DNA from: CAUZIR01 sp034421295 | Lineage (GTDB): Bacteria > Chloroflexota > Dehalococcoidia > Lucifugimonadales > UBA2962 | Reading direction: 5' to 3' | DNA length: 64,000 nt | NCBI GenBank assembly: GCA_034421295.1 | Contig: DAOUKM010000004.1 | Location: forward strand, 171,887 to 235,886 | Shown here: positions 8,597 through 17,574 of the stretch, one piece after another | Layout: every line of letters starts with the position of its first letter | Numbering within the stretch: position 1 is the stretch's first letter | Notes under the pieces: model-generated | Told to the model about the DNA's origin: nothing | The model's input: the letters and a program-made list of their open reading frames with translations, nothing else | Database searches by the model: none | Made by a program: the position numbers and the translations under genes

Positions 8597-9648
8597 AGCT
8601 TGAACCTCCCCACCAGGCCCTGGGGCCTGAACAGCATCAGCAGCACCAGCAGGATACCGAGCACCACCTGGCGGGCCTGCCCGATGAACTCTACTGGCAT
8701 GAAGGGAAGAAAGCGCATCCCCTCCTCTAGCAGCACGAAGGCCATCGCGCCGAGCAGGGAGCCCCAGATGGAGGCAAGCCCCCCCAGTATCACTATCGAG
8801 ACCAGCAGGATCGACTCGAGCAGGATGAAGGAGTTGGGATCTATAAAGCTCGTCCAGCTGCTGAACAGCCCCCCGGCAAGACCGGCCATCATCGCAGAGA
8901 TCACCCAGACGGCAAGCTTAAAGTGCGTCACCCTGTAGCCGAAGACCTCTATTGCCTGCTCGTCCTCGCGGATGGCCGTCAGCACCCTGCCGAACGAAGA
9001 GGTCACTATCAGCCAGGATATGAGCACGACGAGCGCGAGGAAGACCAGGACCATCAGCAGGAACTCGAGCTCCCCGTCGAGCACCCACCCTCCGAAGGAC
9101 GGCCTTGCGATCTCGTGGATGCCGAACGCGCCCCTGGTGAGCTCCCGCCAGTTAAGGAAGACGTTAAATGCGATGATCGCAAAGCCGAAAGAGACCAGGA
9201 CGTAGATGTCGTCCCTGAACCTGTTGAACACCACCCCCACCACAATGGCCACGATGCCGGCGAGCACCACGCTCACCGGTAGGGCCGCAAAGAACGGCAG
9301 CCCGAACGTTGGGATGGCCTCGGTCCGAAGCTGCTCATATGCCGGGTCCGACGTGAGTATGGCCATCGCGTAGGCGCCAACGCCGAAAAAGCCCACGTGG
9401 CCTACCGACAAAAGGCCCGTGAACCCGACCACGAGATTGAGGCTGACCGACAGGATCGCCCAGATGGCGAACACCGTGCCTATCGTTATAGCGAACCCGA
9501 CGCCCTGCCACAGCATGAAGGCGACCGCCCAGCCAATGACGATCAGGTTGGCCCAGAGCTCGACGTTGCCCCTTGCGGCCCGCAGGGCGTCCCCGGGATC
9601 TCGCAACGTCCCGCCCAGTGCCCTCAGTGCCAGCAGGTCCTTCAGCAA
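8593..9648 (-). CDS. livM: Branched-chain amino-acid ABC transporter permease LivM
   Basis: An inner-membrane permease, 351 aa, with about nine hydrophobic segments. It carries the LivM hallmark LNLVVGFTGLLSVGHVGFFG and the coupling-helix region REDEQAIEVFGYRVTHFKL. It ends in the typical LLMLFRPQGLVGRF. The start is a TTG at 9648, four bases after the livH stop; no better ATG lies near it. It pairs with LivH to make the channel. Confidence 0.92.
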   Translation of the reverse strand: MLKDLLALRALGGTLRDPGDALRAARGNVELWANLIVIGWAVAFMLWQGVGFAITIGTVFAIWAILSVSLNLVVGFTGLLSVGHVGFFGVGAYAMAILTSDPAYEQLRTEAIPTFGLPFFAALPVSVVLAGIVAIVVGVVFNRFRDDIYVLVSFGFAIIAFNVFLNWRELTRGAFGIHEIARPSFGGWVLDGELEFLLMVLVFLALVVLISWLIVTSSFGRVLTAIREDEQAIEVFGYRVTHFKLAVWVISAMMAGLAGGLFSSWTSFIDPNSFILLESILLVSIVILGGLASIWGSLLGAMAFVLLEEGMRFLPFMPVEFIGQARQVVLGILLVLLMLFRPQGLVGRFKL

Positions 9649-9651
9649 GTT

Positions 9652-11001
9652 CTACTTCCTTGGCAAAAGGCCCTGTGGCCAGAAGGAAAGGAAGATGATC
9701 AGGATCACGAACGATATGGCGTCCTTCCACTCGCCCGCCAGGTCCCAGATGCCAAACTGCTCGATCAGTCCCAGTATGAATCCCCCAACGATCGCCCCGT
9801 ACAGGTTCCCTATTCCCCCCACCACCGAGGCTATCCACCCCTTGAGCAGCAGCAGCAGCCCCATCCTGGGCTGAATCGCGGTGTCGTGGCCGCTGAGCAC
9901 CCCGGCAGCGGCGGCGTAGACGGCTCCAATGAAGAACACCACGGCGATTACGTACGTGGTGTTTATCCCGACCACCTTGGAGACCTCCTCGTCGTCTCCG
10001 ATGGCCCTTACGGCCTTGCCGAAGGAGGTCTTCTTAAGGAGCAAGAGCAGCAGCCCGAACCCGAGGACCGCAACGCCTATCGCAAAGACGTTAAACCCCT
10101 TGATGTTGGCGCCGCCCACGGTCCAGGGGGCGCTTCCAAACGCCTCGGGAAGCGGCCTTGGTGCGCTCTGGAACACGATCACCGTAAAGGCCGTGACCGC
10201 CAGCAGGACGCCCAGCGAGGCCACGAGCATGATCAGCGGAGACCTTGCGCGCTGGCGCATGTACACATACAGGCCCCTGTAGAGTGCCAGACCCACCGCG
10301 CCGGCCAGAAAGCACGAGACGGCCCAGCTCAGGTAGAGATTGGATCCCGGGGCACCGAAAACGAGGAGGCCGCAGTACGCTCCCAGGACCGCCGATCCAA
10401 GGAGGGAGATTGCGGTCAGCGCCGTTCGCAGCGGACCCGTGCCGACTCGCCGGCCCGCCCTGCTCAGCACAAGGCCCGCGGTGGCGGTAACAAGAAGGCC
10501 GATCGCGGGGCTCATGATGACGTTGAGATGCTCGGGATAAGACAGGACGAATCCCGTGTATACCCCTGAGCCGGCGACCACCGCACCGGCAGCTACGGCC
10601 AGGACGGGAGGGCGCAGGCGCGAGCGCAGCCGAGGGTAGGCGACCATGTACAGAGCCCACGCCACGACCCCAGCCACCACGAGCGCGAACACGATGTTGA
10701 CGTAGGGATTGTTGACATCGAAGCGGCCCGGGAGCGCGGCCTGCGACCGCATGTAAAACACCCCGTAGGCCCCAAGGGCCGCGGCCGCCCCGTAGTAAAG
10801 GTCGAAGAACCAAACGGTGCTGTACACGAGCGTAAAGCCCATCGCAAGCAGGGCGTATACGGCGCCGACGGCAAGACCGTTGAAGGTGAACTGGAGGGCC
10901 TGCTCACCCGACTGGCTTACCTTCCAGCCGACGTAAGCCACGACCGCCAAGGTCAGTACGGTCGCTAGGATCCTGCCGTGACTCTCACGGAACCTGATCA
11001 A
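9652..11001 (-). CDS. livH: Branched-chain amino-acid ABC transporter permease LivH, extended form
   Basis: A membrane permease of 449 aa; LivH is usually about 290-310 aa. The N-terminal NGLAVGAVYALLAMGFTLVY and the C-terminal half, with SFGKAVRAIGDDEEVSKVVG and LYGAIVGGFILGLIEQ, are normal. Between roughly residues 90 and 235 is an insertion that breaks the family fold. It contains about four extra hydrophobic segments, for example PYVNIVFALVVAGVVAWALY and YLSWAVSCFLAGAVGLALYR. The start is TTG 11001 with a strong GGGAGG upstream. The reading frame is unbroken, so the insert is part of the protein. Confidence 0.9.
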   Translation of the reverse strand: MIRFRESHGRILATVLTLAVVAYVGWKVSQSGEQALQFTFNGLAVGAVYALLAMGFTLVYSTVWFFDLYYGAAAALGAYGVFYMRSQAALPGRFDVNNPYVNIVFALVVAGVVAWALYMVAYPRLRSRLRPPVLAVAAGAVVAGSGVYTGFVLSYPEHLNVIMSPAIGLLVTATAGLVLSRAGRRVGTGPLRTALTAISLLGSAVLGAYCGLLVFGAPGSNLYLSWAVSCFLAGAVGLALYRGLYVYMRQRARSPLIMLVASLGVLLAVTAFTVIVFQSAPRPLPEAFGSAPWTVGGANIKGFNVFAIGVAVLGFGLLLLLLKKTSFGKAVRAIGDDEEVSKVVGINTTYVIAVVFFIGAVYAAAAGVLSGHDTAIQPRMGLLLLLKGWIASVVGGIGNLYGAIVGGFILGLIEQFGIWDLAGEWKDAISFVILIIFLSFWPQGLLPRK

Positions 11002-11193
11002 ACCGCCTCCCTGTGTAACCCACCGGCAGCCAATGGACTGGTTGTCGGCCCAAGAGACCGCGGCCCGCCCCGGGCTGCCCTTGCAGGCACCCGACGCCCG
11101 GCGATGGCACGTGGCCCGATGCCTGGGGGACCGCTACGAGACAGTGATCGAAGCGGCCCCCCAGGTCCGGGCCAATACTACTATGCAGACCAC

Positions 11194-12456
11194 CTACTCG
11201 GTCGGAGCCGAGCCCAGCACCCTGTAGCCGCGGTTGTCCTCGGTCCTTTCGGCCGCGGGCAGCACCTCCACCACCACATTGGCAAGGCCCACAACCTCGC
11301 CCTTTTCGTCGAAGCTGTAGTTGTCACCTATGGTCCCGCTCCAGGTGATGTCGTACATGCAGTCACGGAAGCCATCGGCGTCCTGGTCGTCGCCCGTCTG
11401 CTTGAGGCACTCGGCGGTGATGTACACATCGTCGTACGCCGAGCCCAGGTACCACTCCAGCGTGGTGTAGTCGTAACGCTCCCTGAAGTTGGAAAGCACC
11501 TCCTGACCCCTGGCGTTCGCCGGGTCGAGGTCGGCTATGATCGCCTTTACGCCGGTAGCAGCATCACCGGCGATCTCCAAGGCTGTTGCTCCGACCGGCA
11601 CTATCTCAGAGTAGATCGTTCCCTCGAATCCGAGCTCGCGGACCTGCTTTATTACCGTGCCGCCACTCGATTCCGACTGCGCGGCAAGGTGCAGCGCGTC
11701 GGGATCTTCTCCAAGCAGCTTGGTCAGCTGGGTTCTGAAATCGATCGTGTCGGAGCCGTAACGCTCCTCGGCGACAACCTCGCCGCCGAGCTTTTCGAAC
11801 TGTGCGACCGTCGTGCGCCTGACGCCCTCTGCATAGTCCGTCGCCTCCGTTATCGTAGCCAGGGTGCGAACGCCGTCGGCCCACATAACGTTGCCGGTGT
11901 CTATCCCCACCTGCGCGTCGCTCATCGACGTCCGGAATATGTAGTCACCCGCTTCGGCTATGTCCGGGTTTGTTGCAAGGCCAGAGAACAGGATCACGCG
12001 GTCCTCTTCAGCCAGCGGTGCCGCGCCCAGCATAGCGCCGCTGCAAGACGTCCCCAGGATGATCTTCACGCCGTCGACGTCAGTAAGCTTCCTGTAGGCC
12101 GTTATCGAGTCCTGCGCGTTGCACTTGGAGTCCTCGACGATGAGCTCGAGCATCCGGCCGTTAATGCCGCCCGCCGCATTTATCTCGTCCATGGCCAGCT
12201 GCTTGGCCTGGTTTGCCACCGTACCGTACGTTTCGCCCGGGCCGGTGAGGGACTCCATGACCCCTATCCTGAAGGGCTCATCCGAAGCCTCCATGGCCTC
12301 TTCTTCCTGCTCTTCCATCGCCTCGGGGGCGGATGTCGGGGTGGCGGCTGGTGCAGGCGTCGGCTCGGCGGCATCTCCGCCGCAGGCAGCCGCGGCCAGC
12401 ACCACCGCCGCGAACAGTCCCACAAGGACCATCCATCTACTGAAAGGGAATCGCAT
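11194..12456 (-). CDS. livK: Branched-chain amino-acid-type substrate-binding lipoprotein
   Basis: The extracytoplasmic receptor of the liv operon, 420 aa. It has a lipoprotein signal with lipobox LAAAC near residue 24. A linker follows that is rich in Pro, Ala, Thr and Glu (to about residue 58). Then comes a type-I periplasmic-binding (Leu/Ile/Val-binding) fold beginning FRIGVMESLTGPGETYGTVA. ATG 12456 is preceded by a perfect AAGGAGGT. As first gene of livK-H-M-G-F it is separated from livH by 192 bp without other genes. A close paralogue, without the acidic linker, lies at 16003-17169. Confidence 0.93.
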   Translation of the reverse strand: MRFPFSRWMVLVGLFAAVVLAAAACGGDAAEPTPAPAATPTSAPEAMEEQEEEAMEASDEPFRIGVMESLTGPGETYGTVANQAKQLAMDEINAAGGINGRMLELIVEDSKCNAQDSITAYRKLTDVDGVKIILGTSCSGAMLGAAPLAEEDRVILFSGLATNPDIAEAGDYIFRTSMSDAQVGIDTGNVMWADGVRTLATITEATDYAEGVRRTTVAQFEKLGGEVVAEERYGSDTIDFRTQLTKLLGEDPDALHLAAQSESSGGTVIKQVRELGFEGTIYSEIVPVGATALEIAGDAATGVKAIIADLDPANARGQEVLSNFRERYDYTTLEWYLGSAYDDVYITAECLKQTGDDQDADGFRDCMYDITWSGTIGDNYSFDEKGEVVGLANVVVEVLPAAERTEDNRGYRVLGSAPTE

Positions 12457-12608
12457 AACTACCTCCTTAAGGCAGCCGCTCTTCCTGTAATCGAGTAACT
12501 GTACTGCCGGCGGGATGCCTCCCGAGACACGCCGGCCGCCTTATTCATCGCGTGTCGATGGAGGGTTCGGACGTCAATGAAGGGCCGCCCCAACCCAGCC
12601 ATGAGGAA

Positions 12609-12617
12609 ATTCTAACA
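12609..12617 (-). promoter_or_regulatory. Extended -10 promoter of liv operon
   Basis: The minus strand reads TGTTAGAAT. A start near 12602 would give a leader of about 146 nt before the livK ATG. The element matches the other extended -10 sites in the window. Confidence 0.5.
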
Positions 12618-13181
12618 GCGGGCCCTCAAGGTCGGTAGGCCCGAGGACTGGTGAGACGAATGCACGGTGGATGATCTGCGAAATACCGCATCACCCCGGG
12701 GCGAGCGCGACGACCTTCACGGATGCAGGCAAATCACATGGGCAGCGATCGTCCACGCTCCAGCCCTGCTGCCGGTACGGAGGTTGGCTTTCAGGTTGCT
12801 CGCAGCGGATATAAGGCAGCGGCATCCGGGCACCTGATCTGGATCTGGCTGCCCCTAGCGCAGCATCTATCGCATGCCCACCTGCGGAATCCCGGCGTGT
12901 GGGATCAGTGCACTGCAAACGACGATACTCAGGCAACCGGCGAGGCCGGAACGGCAGGCCGATCCGGCCTGGTAGCCCCGGCCCGAACCACGAACAGCTT
13001 TCCGACGGCAGATGCGCTGGAAGAGTTGGTGCCTCACATCAGGACGATGTATCGAGTGGCGGCCCCTGCCACGAACACCCGGAGTTGATTATCTCTTTGC
13101 CGGCGTATTCACCTGACAACTTCGACCATACATATGGTCAAAAGTTTGGGAGGTCGCAGCCTCACCATCCCTGGGGTGATG
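12618..13181. other. Non-coding stretch, nothing recognised
   Basis: The short open frames on both strands have no family motifs, hydrophobic pattern or convincing ribosome-binding site. No tRNA, repeat or transposon end was seen. Confidence 0.5.
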
Positions 13182-13472
13182 CTAGGCCTGCCGCGTTCTC
13201 GGTCGCCCGCGGCGTCGACCCTCCTTAAGCCAGTAATACACCGCATCGTCGGTGCGCTTTATCTCAATGTCTCTGCCGGACATGCGGGCGGCATCTCCCA
13301 ACCTTCGCCTCACTGTGGAGAGCGTCTCTCCCGGCGACGGCTGGACAACACCTGCACTTCCCCTGGGCAGGTTACCGATGCTTTCAAGGTAGGCGGCCAG
13401 ATCCTTTTGCCTCTTGCCACCGCCCGTGATCCTCATTGCTTCCTCAACAGACGTTGTCGTGAACTCCGGCAT
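13182..13472 (-). CDS. Small basic protein of unknown function with AT-hook-like tail
   Basis: A 96-aa protein starting at ATG 13472. Residues 1-60 include a likely helical part (KRQKDLAAYLESIGNLPRGS). The sequence then turns to strongly charged residues and ends in RRRGRPRTRQA, containing an R-G-R-P core like an AT-hook minor-groove binding motif. ARMSGRDIEIKRTDDAVYYW reads as a beta-hairpin or DNA-contact segment. I do not recognise the family. A nucleic-acid-binding role is an inference from charge and the RGRP tail. It stands alone in a gene-poor region. Confidence 0.6.
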   Translation of the reverse strand: MPEFTTTSVEEAMRITGGGKRQKDLAAYLESIGNLPRGSAGVVQPSPGETLSTVRRRLGDAARMSGRDIEIKRTDDAVYYWLKEGRRRGRPRTRQA

Positions 13473-14262
13473 AACCTATGAAAGCCTCCGATCTTTGTCC
13501 CGCATCGTCACACAGACAGTAGGATCGATACGTGTCACTAATAATATGCCACAAGAGTGAACTTGCGTCACCCCAAACAAGTTGCAAGGTACCTAACATT
13601 AGCTGCGCCGACTCTCGGTCAGACGAACCGCATTAATTGGCGCACCGCCAGGGCCAAGCAATCAGGGGCGGCCCCGGCATACCTTGGAGCGGATTAGAGC
13701 ACTACAGGCATGGATTACGACCAGGAGCCTTGGTCACACATGACCGGCAGCTTGGACGAGAACCTGTTCTCACGTAAGCCAGAACAGATTCCGTCCGCTT
13801 ACCCGGCGCGACCAACGGGGCGTTGCAGTACACTCCGCGAGCTTTCCTGCGGGCTTAAAGGTGCAATCTACTCGGCCAGACGGGAAGCCTTGCCGGCAAA
13901 ACTAGCGAGGATCAGGCCGTTACGGTGATCGACAGTTACCGACCGGTCGAGATCCAATCATGATTGTCCAATTTCCGGGTCCTCGTACGGTGCACGTCCC
14001 TTCGGCCCATCTGGAGTCGGTAAGCGGCACAACTAGGCACCCAATCGCAGCAGACAAGACGTTAACGGCGCTACCTTATGGGCACCGTAGACTCCTTTTC
14101 GGTCGACTCCAAAACCCCCGTCAACCCTGACATCTTTGCGCTACTTTTACGCTGCGTTCAGGGCGTCCTGAGACAGGGACCCCAACGGCTCAGGGCTTAC
14201 CAAGGGAAACCTACCCTCTTGAGTGTGCAGTTCTTGAGGTGCTAATCGCCTATCATCAAGAT
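13473..14262. other. Non-coding stretch, nothing recognised
   Basis: Only short open frames without features occur here. The GC content is a little lower than in the flanking core genes, for example around 13530-13640. No RNA gene or mobile-element end was recognised. Confidence 0.45.
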
Positions 14263-14637
14263 ATGGCTGCTTTCCGGACACCCATGCTGGTCCTTGCGAT
14301 CGTTCACGCACTGTTAGTGGGATTTACGGCCCTGGTTGGCGCCTTTGCGGACGGCGGCGAAATCTGGTCGCGGCTGCTGCTTGCTCTCGTTCATCCCCTG
14401 TGCGCTATCGGCATGCTTGCGCTGGCCTGGCGACCGCGGCCCGAGACCCCTGCGATCATCGTCATAACGCTCATCATGGTCGTGAACGTCGCCGCCGACC
14501 TTTCTCTCGCACGGCTGATCGCCGCAGGTTCCGTGAAGGGCGACTGGTGGCTGCCATTGTCATTCTCCGCGGTCCCGGCCATCGGGATCGCATACGCGAT
14601 CGCGTTGCTCAGGGCGCCGCGGCCAACCCTCAGGTAG
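14263..14637 (+). CDS. Small four-helix membrane protein, unknown function
   Basis: A 124-aa protein from ATG 14263 (an in-frame GTG at 14239 would add 8 residues). It has four hydrophobic segments: PMLVLAIVHALLVGFTALVG, a second around LLLALVHPLCAIGMLALAW, a third IIVITLIMVVNVAADLSLA, and a fourth SFSAVPAIGIAYAIALL. The positive-inside pattern (RPRPET loop, basic tail) is plausible for a membrane protein. No catalytic motif is seen and the family is not recognised. No clear ribosome-binding site precedes the ATG, so the start is uncertain. Confidence 0.6.
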   Translation: MAAFRTPMLVLAIVHALLVGFTALVGAFADGGEIWSRLLLALVHPLCAIGMLALAWRPRPETPAIIVITLIMVVNVAADLSLARLIAAGSVKGDWWLPLSFSAVPAIGIAYAIALLRAPRPTLR

Positions 14638-15078
14638 CCGCAAAGGGGCGTCCCCAGTTCACACCTTTCGCAGTGTCAGTCGAAAGGGAGGACGCGGTTG
14701 GCCCGCGCCATCCGGCCGAGCATATGGTCGCGTACGGCCCATGGTCGATGGCAAAGGGCACGGACGGGCCAGCCTCCCGTTTCGGCTCCCACCCTCCGCA
14801 GACCGACTACCTTCTGCATGGACCCCGGGCGAGTCGAGCTGGGAACAGGCAATGGGGAGAAAAGGGCGACTCCGGAGGGTTCAGTCCCCGAATGCTGCTA
14901 GGCGGTTGTCACCTACTGGCCCGATCGAAGATCCCGTCAACCCGAAAGCGGAAGGAGAGGGCCAGAAGCGTACTTTCGGGTCTGGACGGCATTGAGTGTC
15001 CGGTGGGAAGCCCGGGCGATGAGTCAGTTCCGCCCATGACGAGTTCCCACTCGGCACACAGCCCCTCGATCCGATCCC
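14638..15078. other. Non-coding stretch, nothing recognised
   Basis: Intergenic between two convergent small membrane-protein genes. Overlapping short open frames show no motifs. No terminator with a T-run was found. Confidence 0.45.
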
Positions 15079-15459
15079 TTACCGGTAGCGGCGTTCGGCG
15101 AACATGTGACCGGCTATCCATGAGACCCCCATTACCGGCCAAACGAACCACCAGTTGATGTGGGGCAGTCCGACATGCTGCAGGAAGCCGTAGCAAAAGG
15201 TGACCGCCGCGGTCACCCCGAAGGCTATAGCGAACGCCTCCAGCTTGATACGCCTCTGTATCTCGTCCAGGTCGCGCATGAACCGCACGTATGCAGCGAT
15301 CGCATACAAGAACGGCACCATGGGCAGGACGGCCACCGGATAACGCCAGGCCGCATCCGGATAGGCTGAGGTCAACAGCCCTGTCCCCACGACGAGCGCT
15401 GCATAGATCAGCAGTGCCAAAGTCATCCGCGTCGAATAGCCCCTGTTGGCATCGTCCAT
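15079..15459 (-). CDS. Four-helix membrane protein of an uncharacterised bacterial family
   Basis: A 126-aa protein from ATG 15459. It shows four hydrophobic segments near residues 12-31, 39-58, 74-92 and 100-117. Between helices 2 and 3 it has the charged motif RFMRDLDEIQRRIKLEA, and it ends MFAERRYR. The motif RDLDE-QRRI-LEA followed by FGVTA and a GFLQ turn resembles a family of uncharacterised integral membrane proteins, judged from memory. No function is proposed. It stands alone, convergent with 14263-14637. Confidence 0.7.
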   Translation of the reverse strand: MDDANRGYSTRMTLALLIYAALVVGTGLLTSAYPDAAWRYPVAVLPMVPFLYAIAAYVRFMRDLDEIQRRIKLEAFAIAFGVTAAVTFCYGFLQHVGLPHINWWFVWPVMGVSWIAGHMFAERRYR

Positions 15460-16002
15460 GGTCCGTGCGGCCCCCTCGAGTAGTCCCAGATGGACTGTAA
15501 GGATAACTGGAATCTATGCCGGAAACTTGCCATTGTTGCCCGTGTGACGCGCCGATCTGCCAGAAAGCCCTGAGAATATGATCGGCCCGCGTAAGCGAAT
15601 ACCGCTGACGTGCCGGGACGTCGACCATGCTCAGGTGGACAGCAGAAAAGGGCTGGGGAGTGGTGATGGCACTGGGCGCCATCGAGCGGACGACGCCCAC
15701 CATGCTGCAAGTCTGCCTTCGTACTCACACGGCCCATTAGGGTCGAGTGGTCGCTTTCAGACTGGCGCTGCGTCGACTGGGGAACTGCGTCCAGGAAGCG
15801 GGTGGCAGAGCCCACATCAGGCACATCTTCATGGGTGGGTGCCCGCGCTACCTGGAGCCCGCACATCGGTGGCCGCAGGGAGGAGACGACGGAAACGGAT
15901 GATGACCAGGCGACGCAGGCTTGGCCCTTTGCCGCGAGGACACAGGGAATTCGGATCGGCAGCGCGCCCGGCGACTCCCTGGCCGTGCTGGTGCTGGCCG
16001 AT
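15460..16002. other. Non-coding stretch, nothing recognised
   Basis: It lies between the 15079-15459 gene (which reads away from it) and the end of the second livK. Short open frames on both strands lack motifs. Confidence 0.45.
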
Positions 16003-17169
16003 CTACTCTCTGGGCGCCGGCCCGATCACCCTGTACATTCTGTCCTCGGTCCGTTCCTCGGTTGGCAGCACCTGGACGACAACCCGGGAAAGACCTACCA
16101 CCTCACCGTCTGAGTCAAAGCTGTAGTTGTCTCCGATCGCGCCACTCCAGGTGATCTCGTACATGCAGTCCCTGAAGCCGTCCGCGTCCTGGTCGTCATC
16201 CGTTCTTTTGAGGCACTCGGCCGCGATGTACACATCGTCGTACGCGGACCCGAGATGCCAGGGCAGCGTAATGTAGTTGTAGCGCTCCCTGAAGTTGGCC
16301 AGGACCTCCTGCGCCTTCTCGTTATCGGGGTCGAGGTCGGCCGTGATCGCCTTCATTCCGGTTGCCGCATCGCCGGCTATATCAAGGGCGGTCGTTCCCA
16401 CGGACACCGTTTCCGCGTAGATTGGGCCCTCAAACCCCACCTCCCTCGCCTGCTTGATTATGGTCCCGGCGGCGAACTCCGATTGCGGGGAGATGTGAAG
16501 GGCGTCGGGGTCAGCCTCAAAGAGCTTTATGAGTTGTGTCCTGAGATCGGTGACATCGGACGCGAACCTCTCTTCGGCAACGAGACGGCCGCCGCGCTTC
16601 TCGAACTGGGCTACCGAGGTGCGCCTGACGCCCTCGGCGTAGTCGGTGGCCTCTGTAATCGTCGCGAGCGTGCGAATACCGTCCTCCCACAGGATGTTTC
16701 CGGTGTCGATGCCTACCTGTATGTCGCTGATCTGGGTGCGAAAGATGTAGTCGCCGGCCTTGGCGATGTCCGGGTTGCTCGCCAGCCCGGAGAACAGGAT
16801 CACTTCATCCGCCTCCGCCAGCGGGGCGACGCCGAGCATGGCGCCACTGCAGGACGTTCCAAGGATGATCCTCAGTCCATCGACCTTCGTCAGCTTGTTA
16901 TAGGCCGTTATGGCGTCCTGGGCATTGCACTTGGAGTCCTCCACGACGAGCTCTAGCGGTCGCCCGTTTATCCCGCCGGCGGCGTTAATCTCATCGGCTG
17001 CCATCTGCTTTGCGTTGCTGGCGACCGTGCCGTACGTTTCGCCGGAGCCGGTCAGCGATTCCATCACGCCGATCCTGAACGGCTTCGGGTCATCCGCCCC
17101 GCCGCCACCGCAGGAGAGTGCGGCCAGAGCCAATACAATTCCAAGTAAGACGATAAGTTGCTTAGGCAT
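16003..17169 (-). CDS. Second branched-chain amino-acid-type substrate-binding lipoprotein
   Basis: A 388-aa paralogue of the livK product at 11194-12456, nearly collinear from FRIGVMESLTGSGETYGTVA to the C-terminus. It includes KLTKVDGLRIILGTSCSGAM and FLGSAYDDVY-like segments, and a similar tail ending IGPAPRE. The lipobox LAALSC directly joins the binding fold; the long Pro/Glu linker of the first copy is missing. I chose ATG 17169 because a signal peptide (PKQLIVLLGIVLALAALS) begins there; the open frame extends upstream without support. It has no permease or ATPase genes beside it, so it probably feeds the liv transporter at 7-12 kb. Confidence 0.9.
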   Translation of the reverse strand: MPKQLIVLLGIVLALAALSCGGGGADDPKPFRIGVMESLTGSGETYGTVASNAKQMAADEINAAGGINGRPLELVVEDSKCNAQDAITAYNKLTKVDGLRIILGTSCSGAMLGVAPLAEADEVILFSGLASNPDIAKAGDYIFRTQISDIQVGIDTGNILWEDGIRTLATITEATDYAEGVRRTSVAQFEKRGGRLVAEERFASDVTDLRTQLIKLFEADPDALHISPQSEFAAGTIIKQAREVGFEGPIYAETVSVGTTALDIAGDAATGMKAITADLDPDNEKAQEVLANFRERYNYITLPWHLGSAYDDVYIAAECLKRTDDDQDADGFRDCMYEITWSGAIGDNYSFDSDGEVVGLSRVVVQVLPTEERTEDRMYRVIGPAPRE

Positions 17170-17574
17170 CAGCCAAATCGTACCCCCAATCAAGGAGCGC
17201 TGCCCCGCAACGCCCTTGCCCTGCAGGCGTCCTGACGCCCCGTCCCGTATCCTCGGGTAGGCGCCAGGAAAGTCGTGCATTGCAAATGCGCGGGAGGTAT
17301 GCGCTGGCCGGGTAGTCTACATGTCCTCACCTTCTCAAGGCACCTGAGATCAACTCGGCTCAATCGGCATATCGTTTCCGGCTGGGCTGCTGGTCCGAGG
17401 ACGCCGCCCCACGCCTCCCTGTAGGCCAGCGGGATCCCCCGGGATTTCGGTCGTGCCCGACGAAGACTGGCTCAAAAGATGAGCTCTGGTCACTGCTACC
17501 CGTGGGCGTCTCGCCGCCGACGGCGCCAGCCTGCTGACGCCCCGAGCCAGATGCCTCGAACGGACCGCCAGGAC
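17170..17574. other. Intergenic, no gene seen
   Basis: Upstream region of the second livK and downstream region of the DEAD-box gene, both read on the minus strand. No clear promoter with an extended -10 was found. Confidence 0.45.

Noticed and set aside
10978..12498. A 506-codon plus-strand frame over livK
   Set aside because: It is antisense to livK, Arg/His-rich, without any domain; livK has a lipobox, a perfect Shine-Dalgarno and a known fold.
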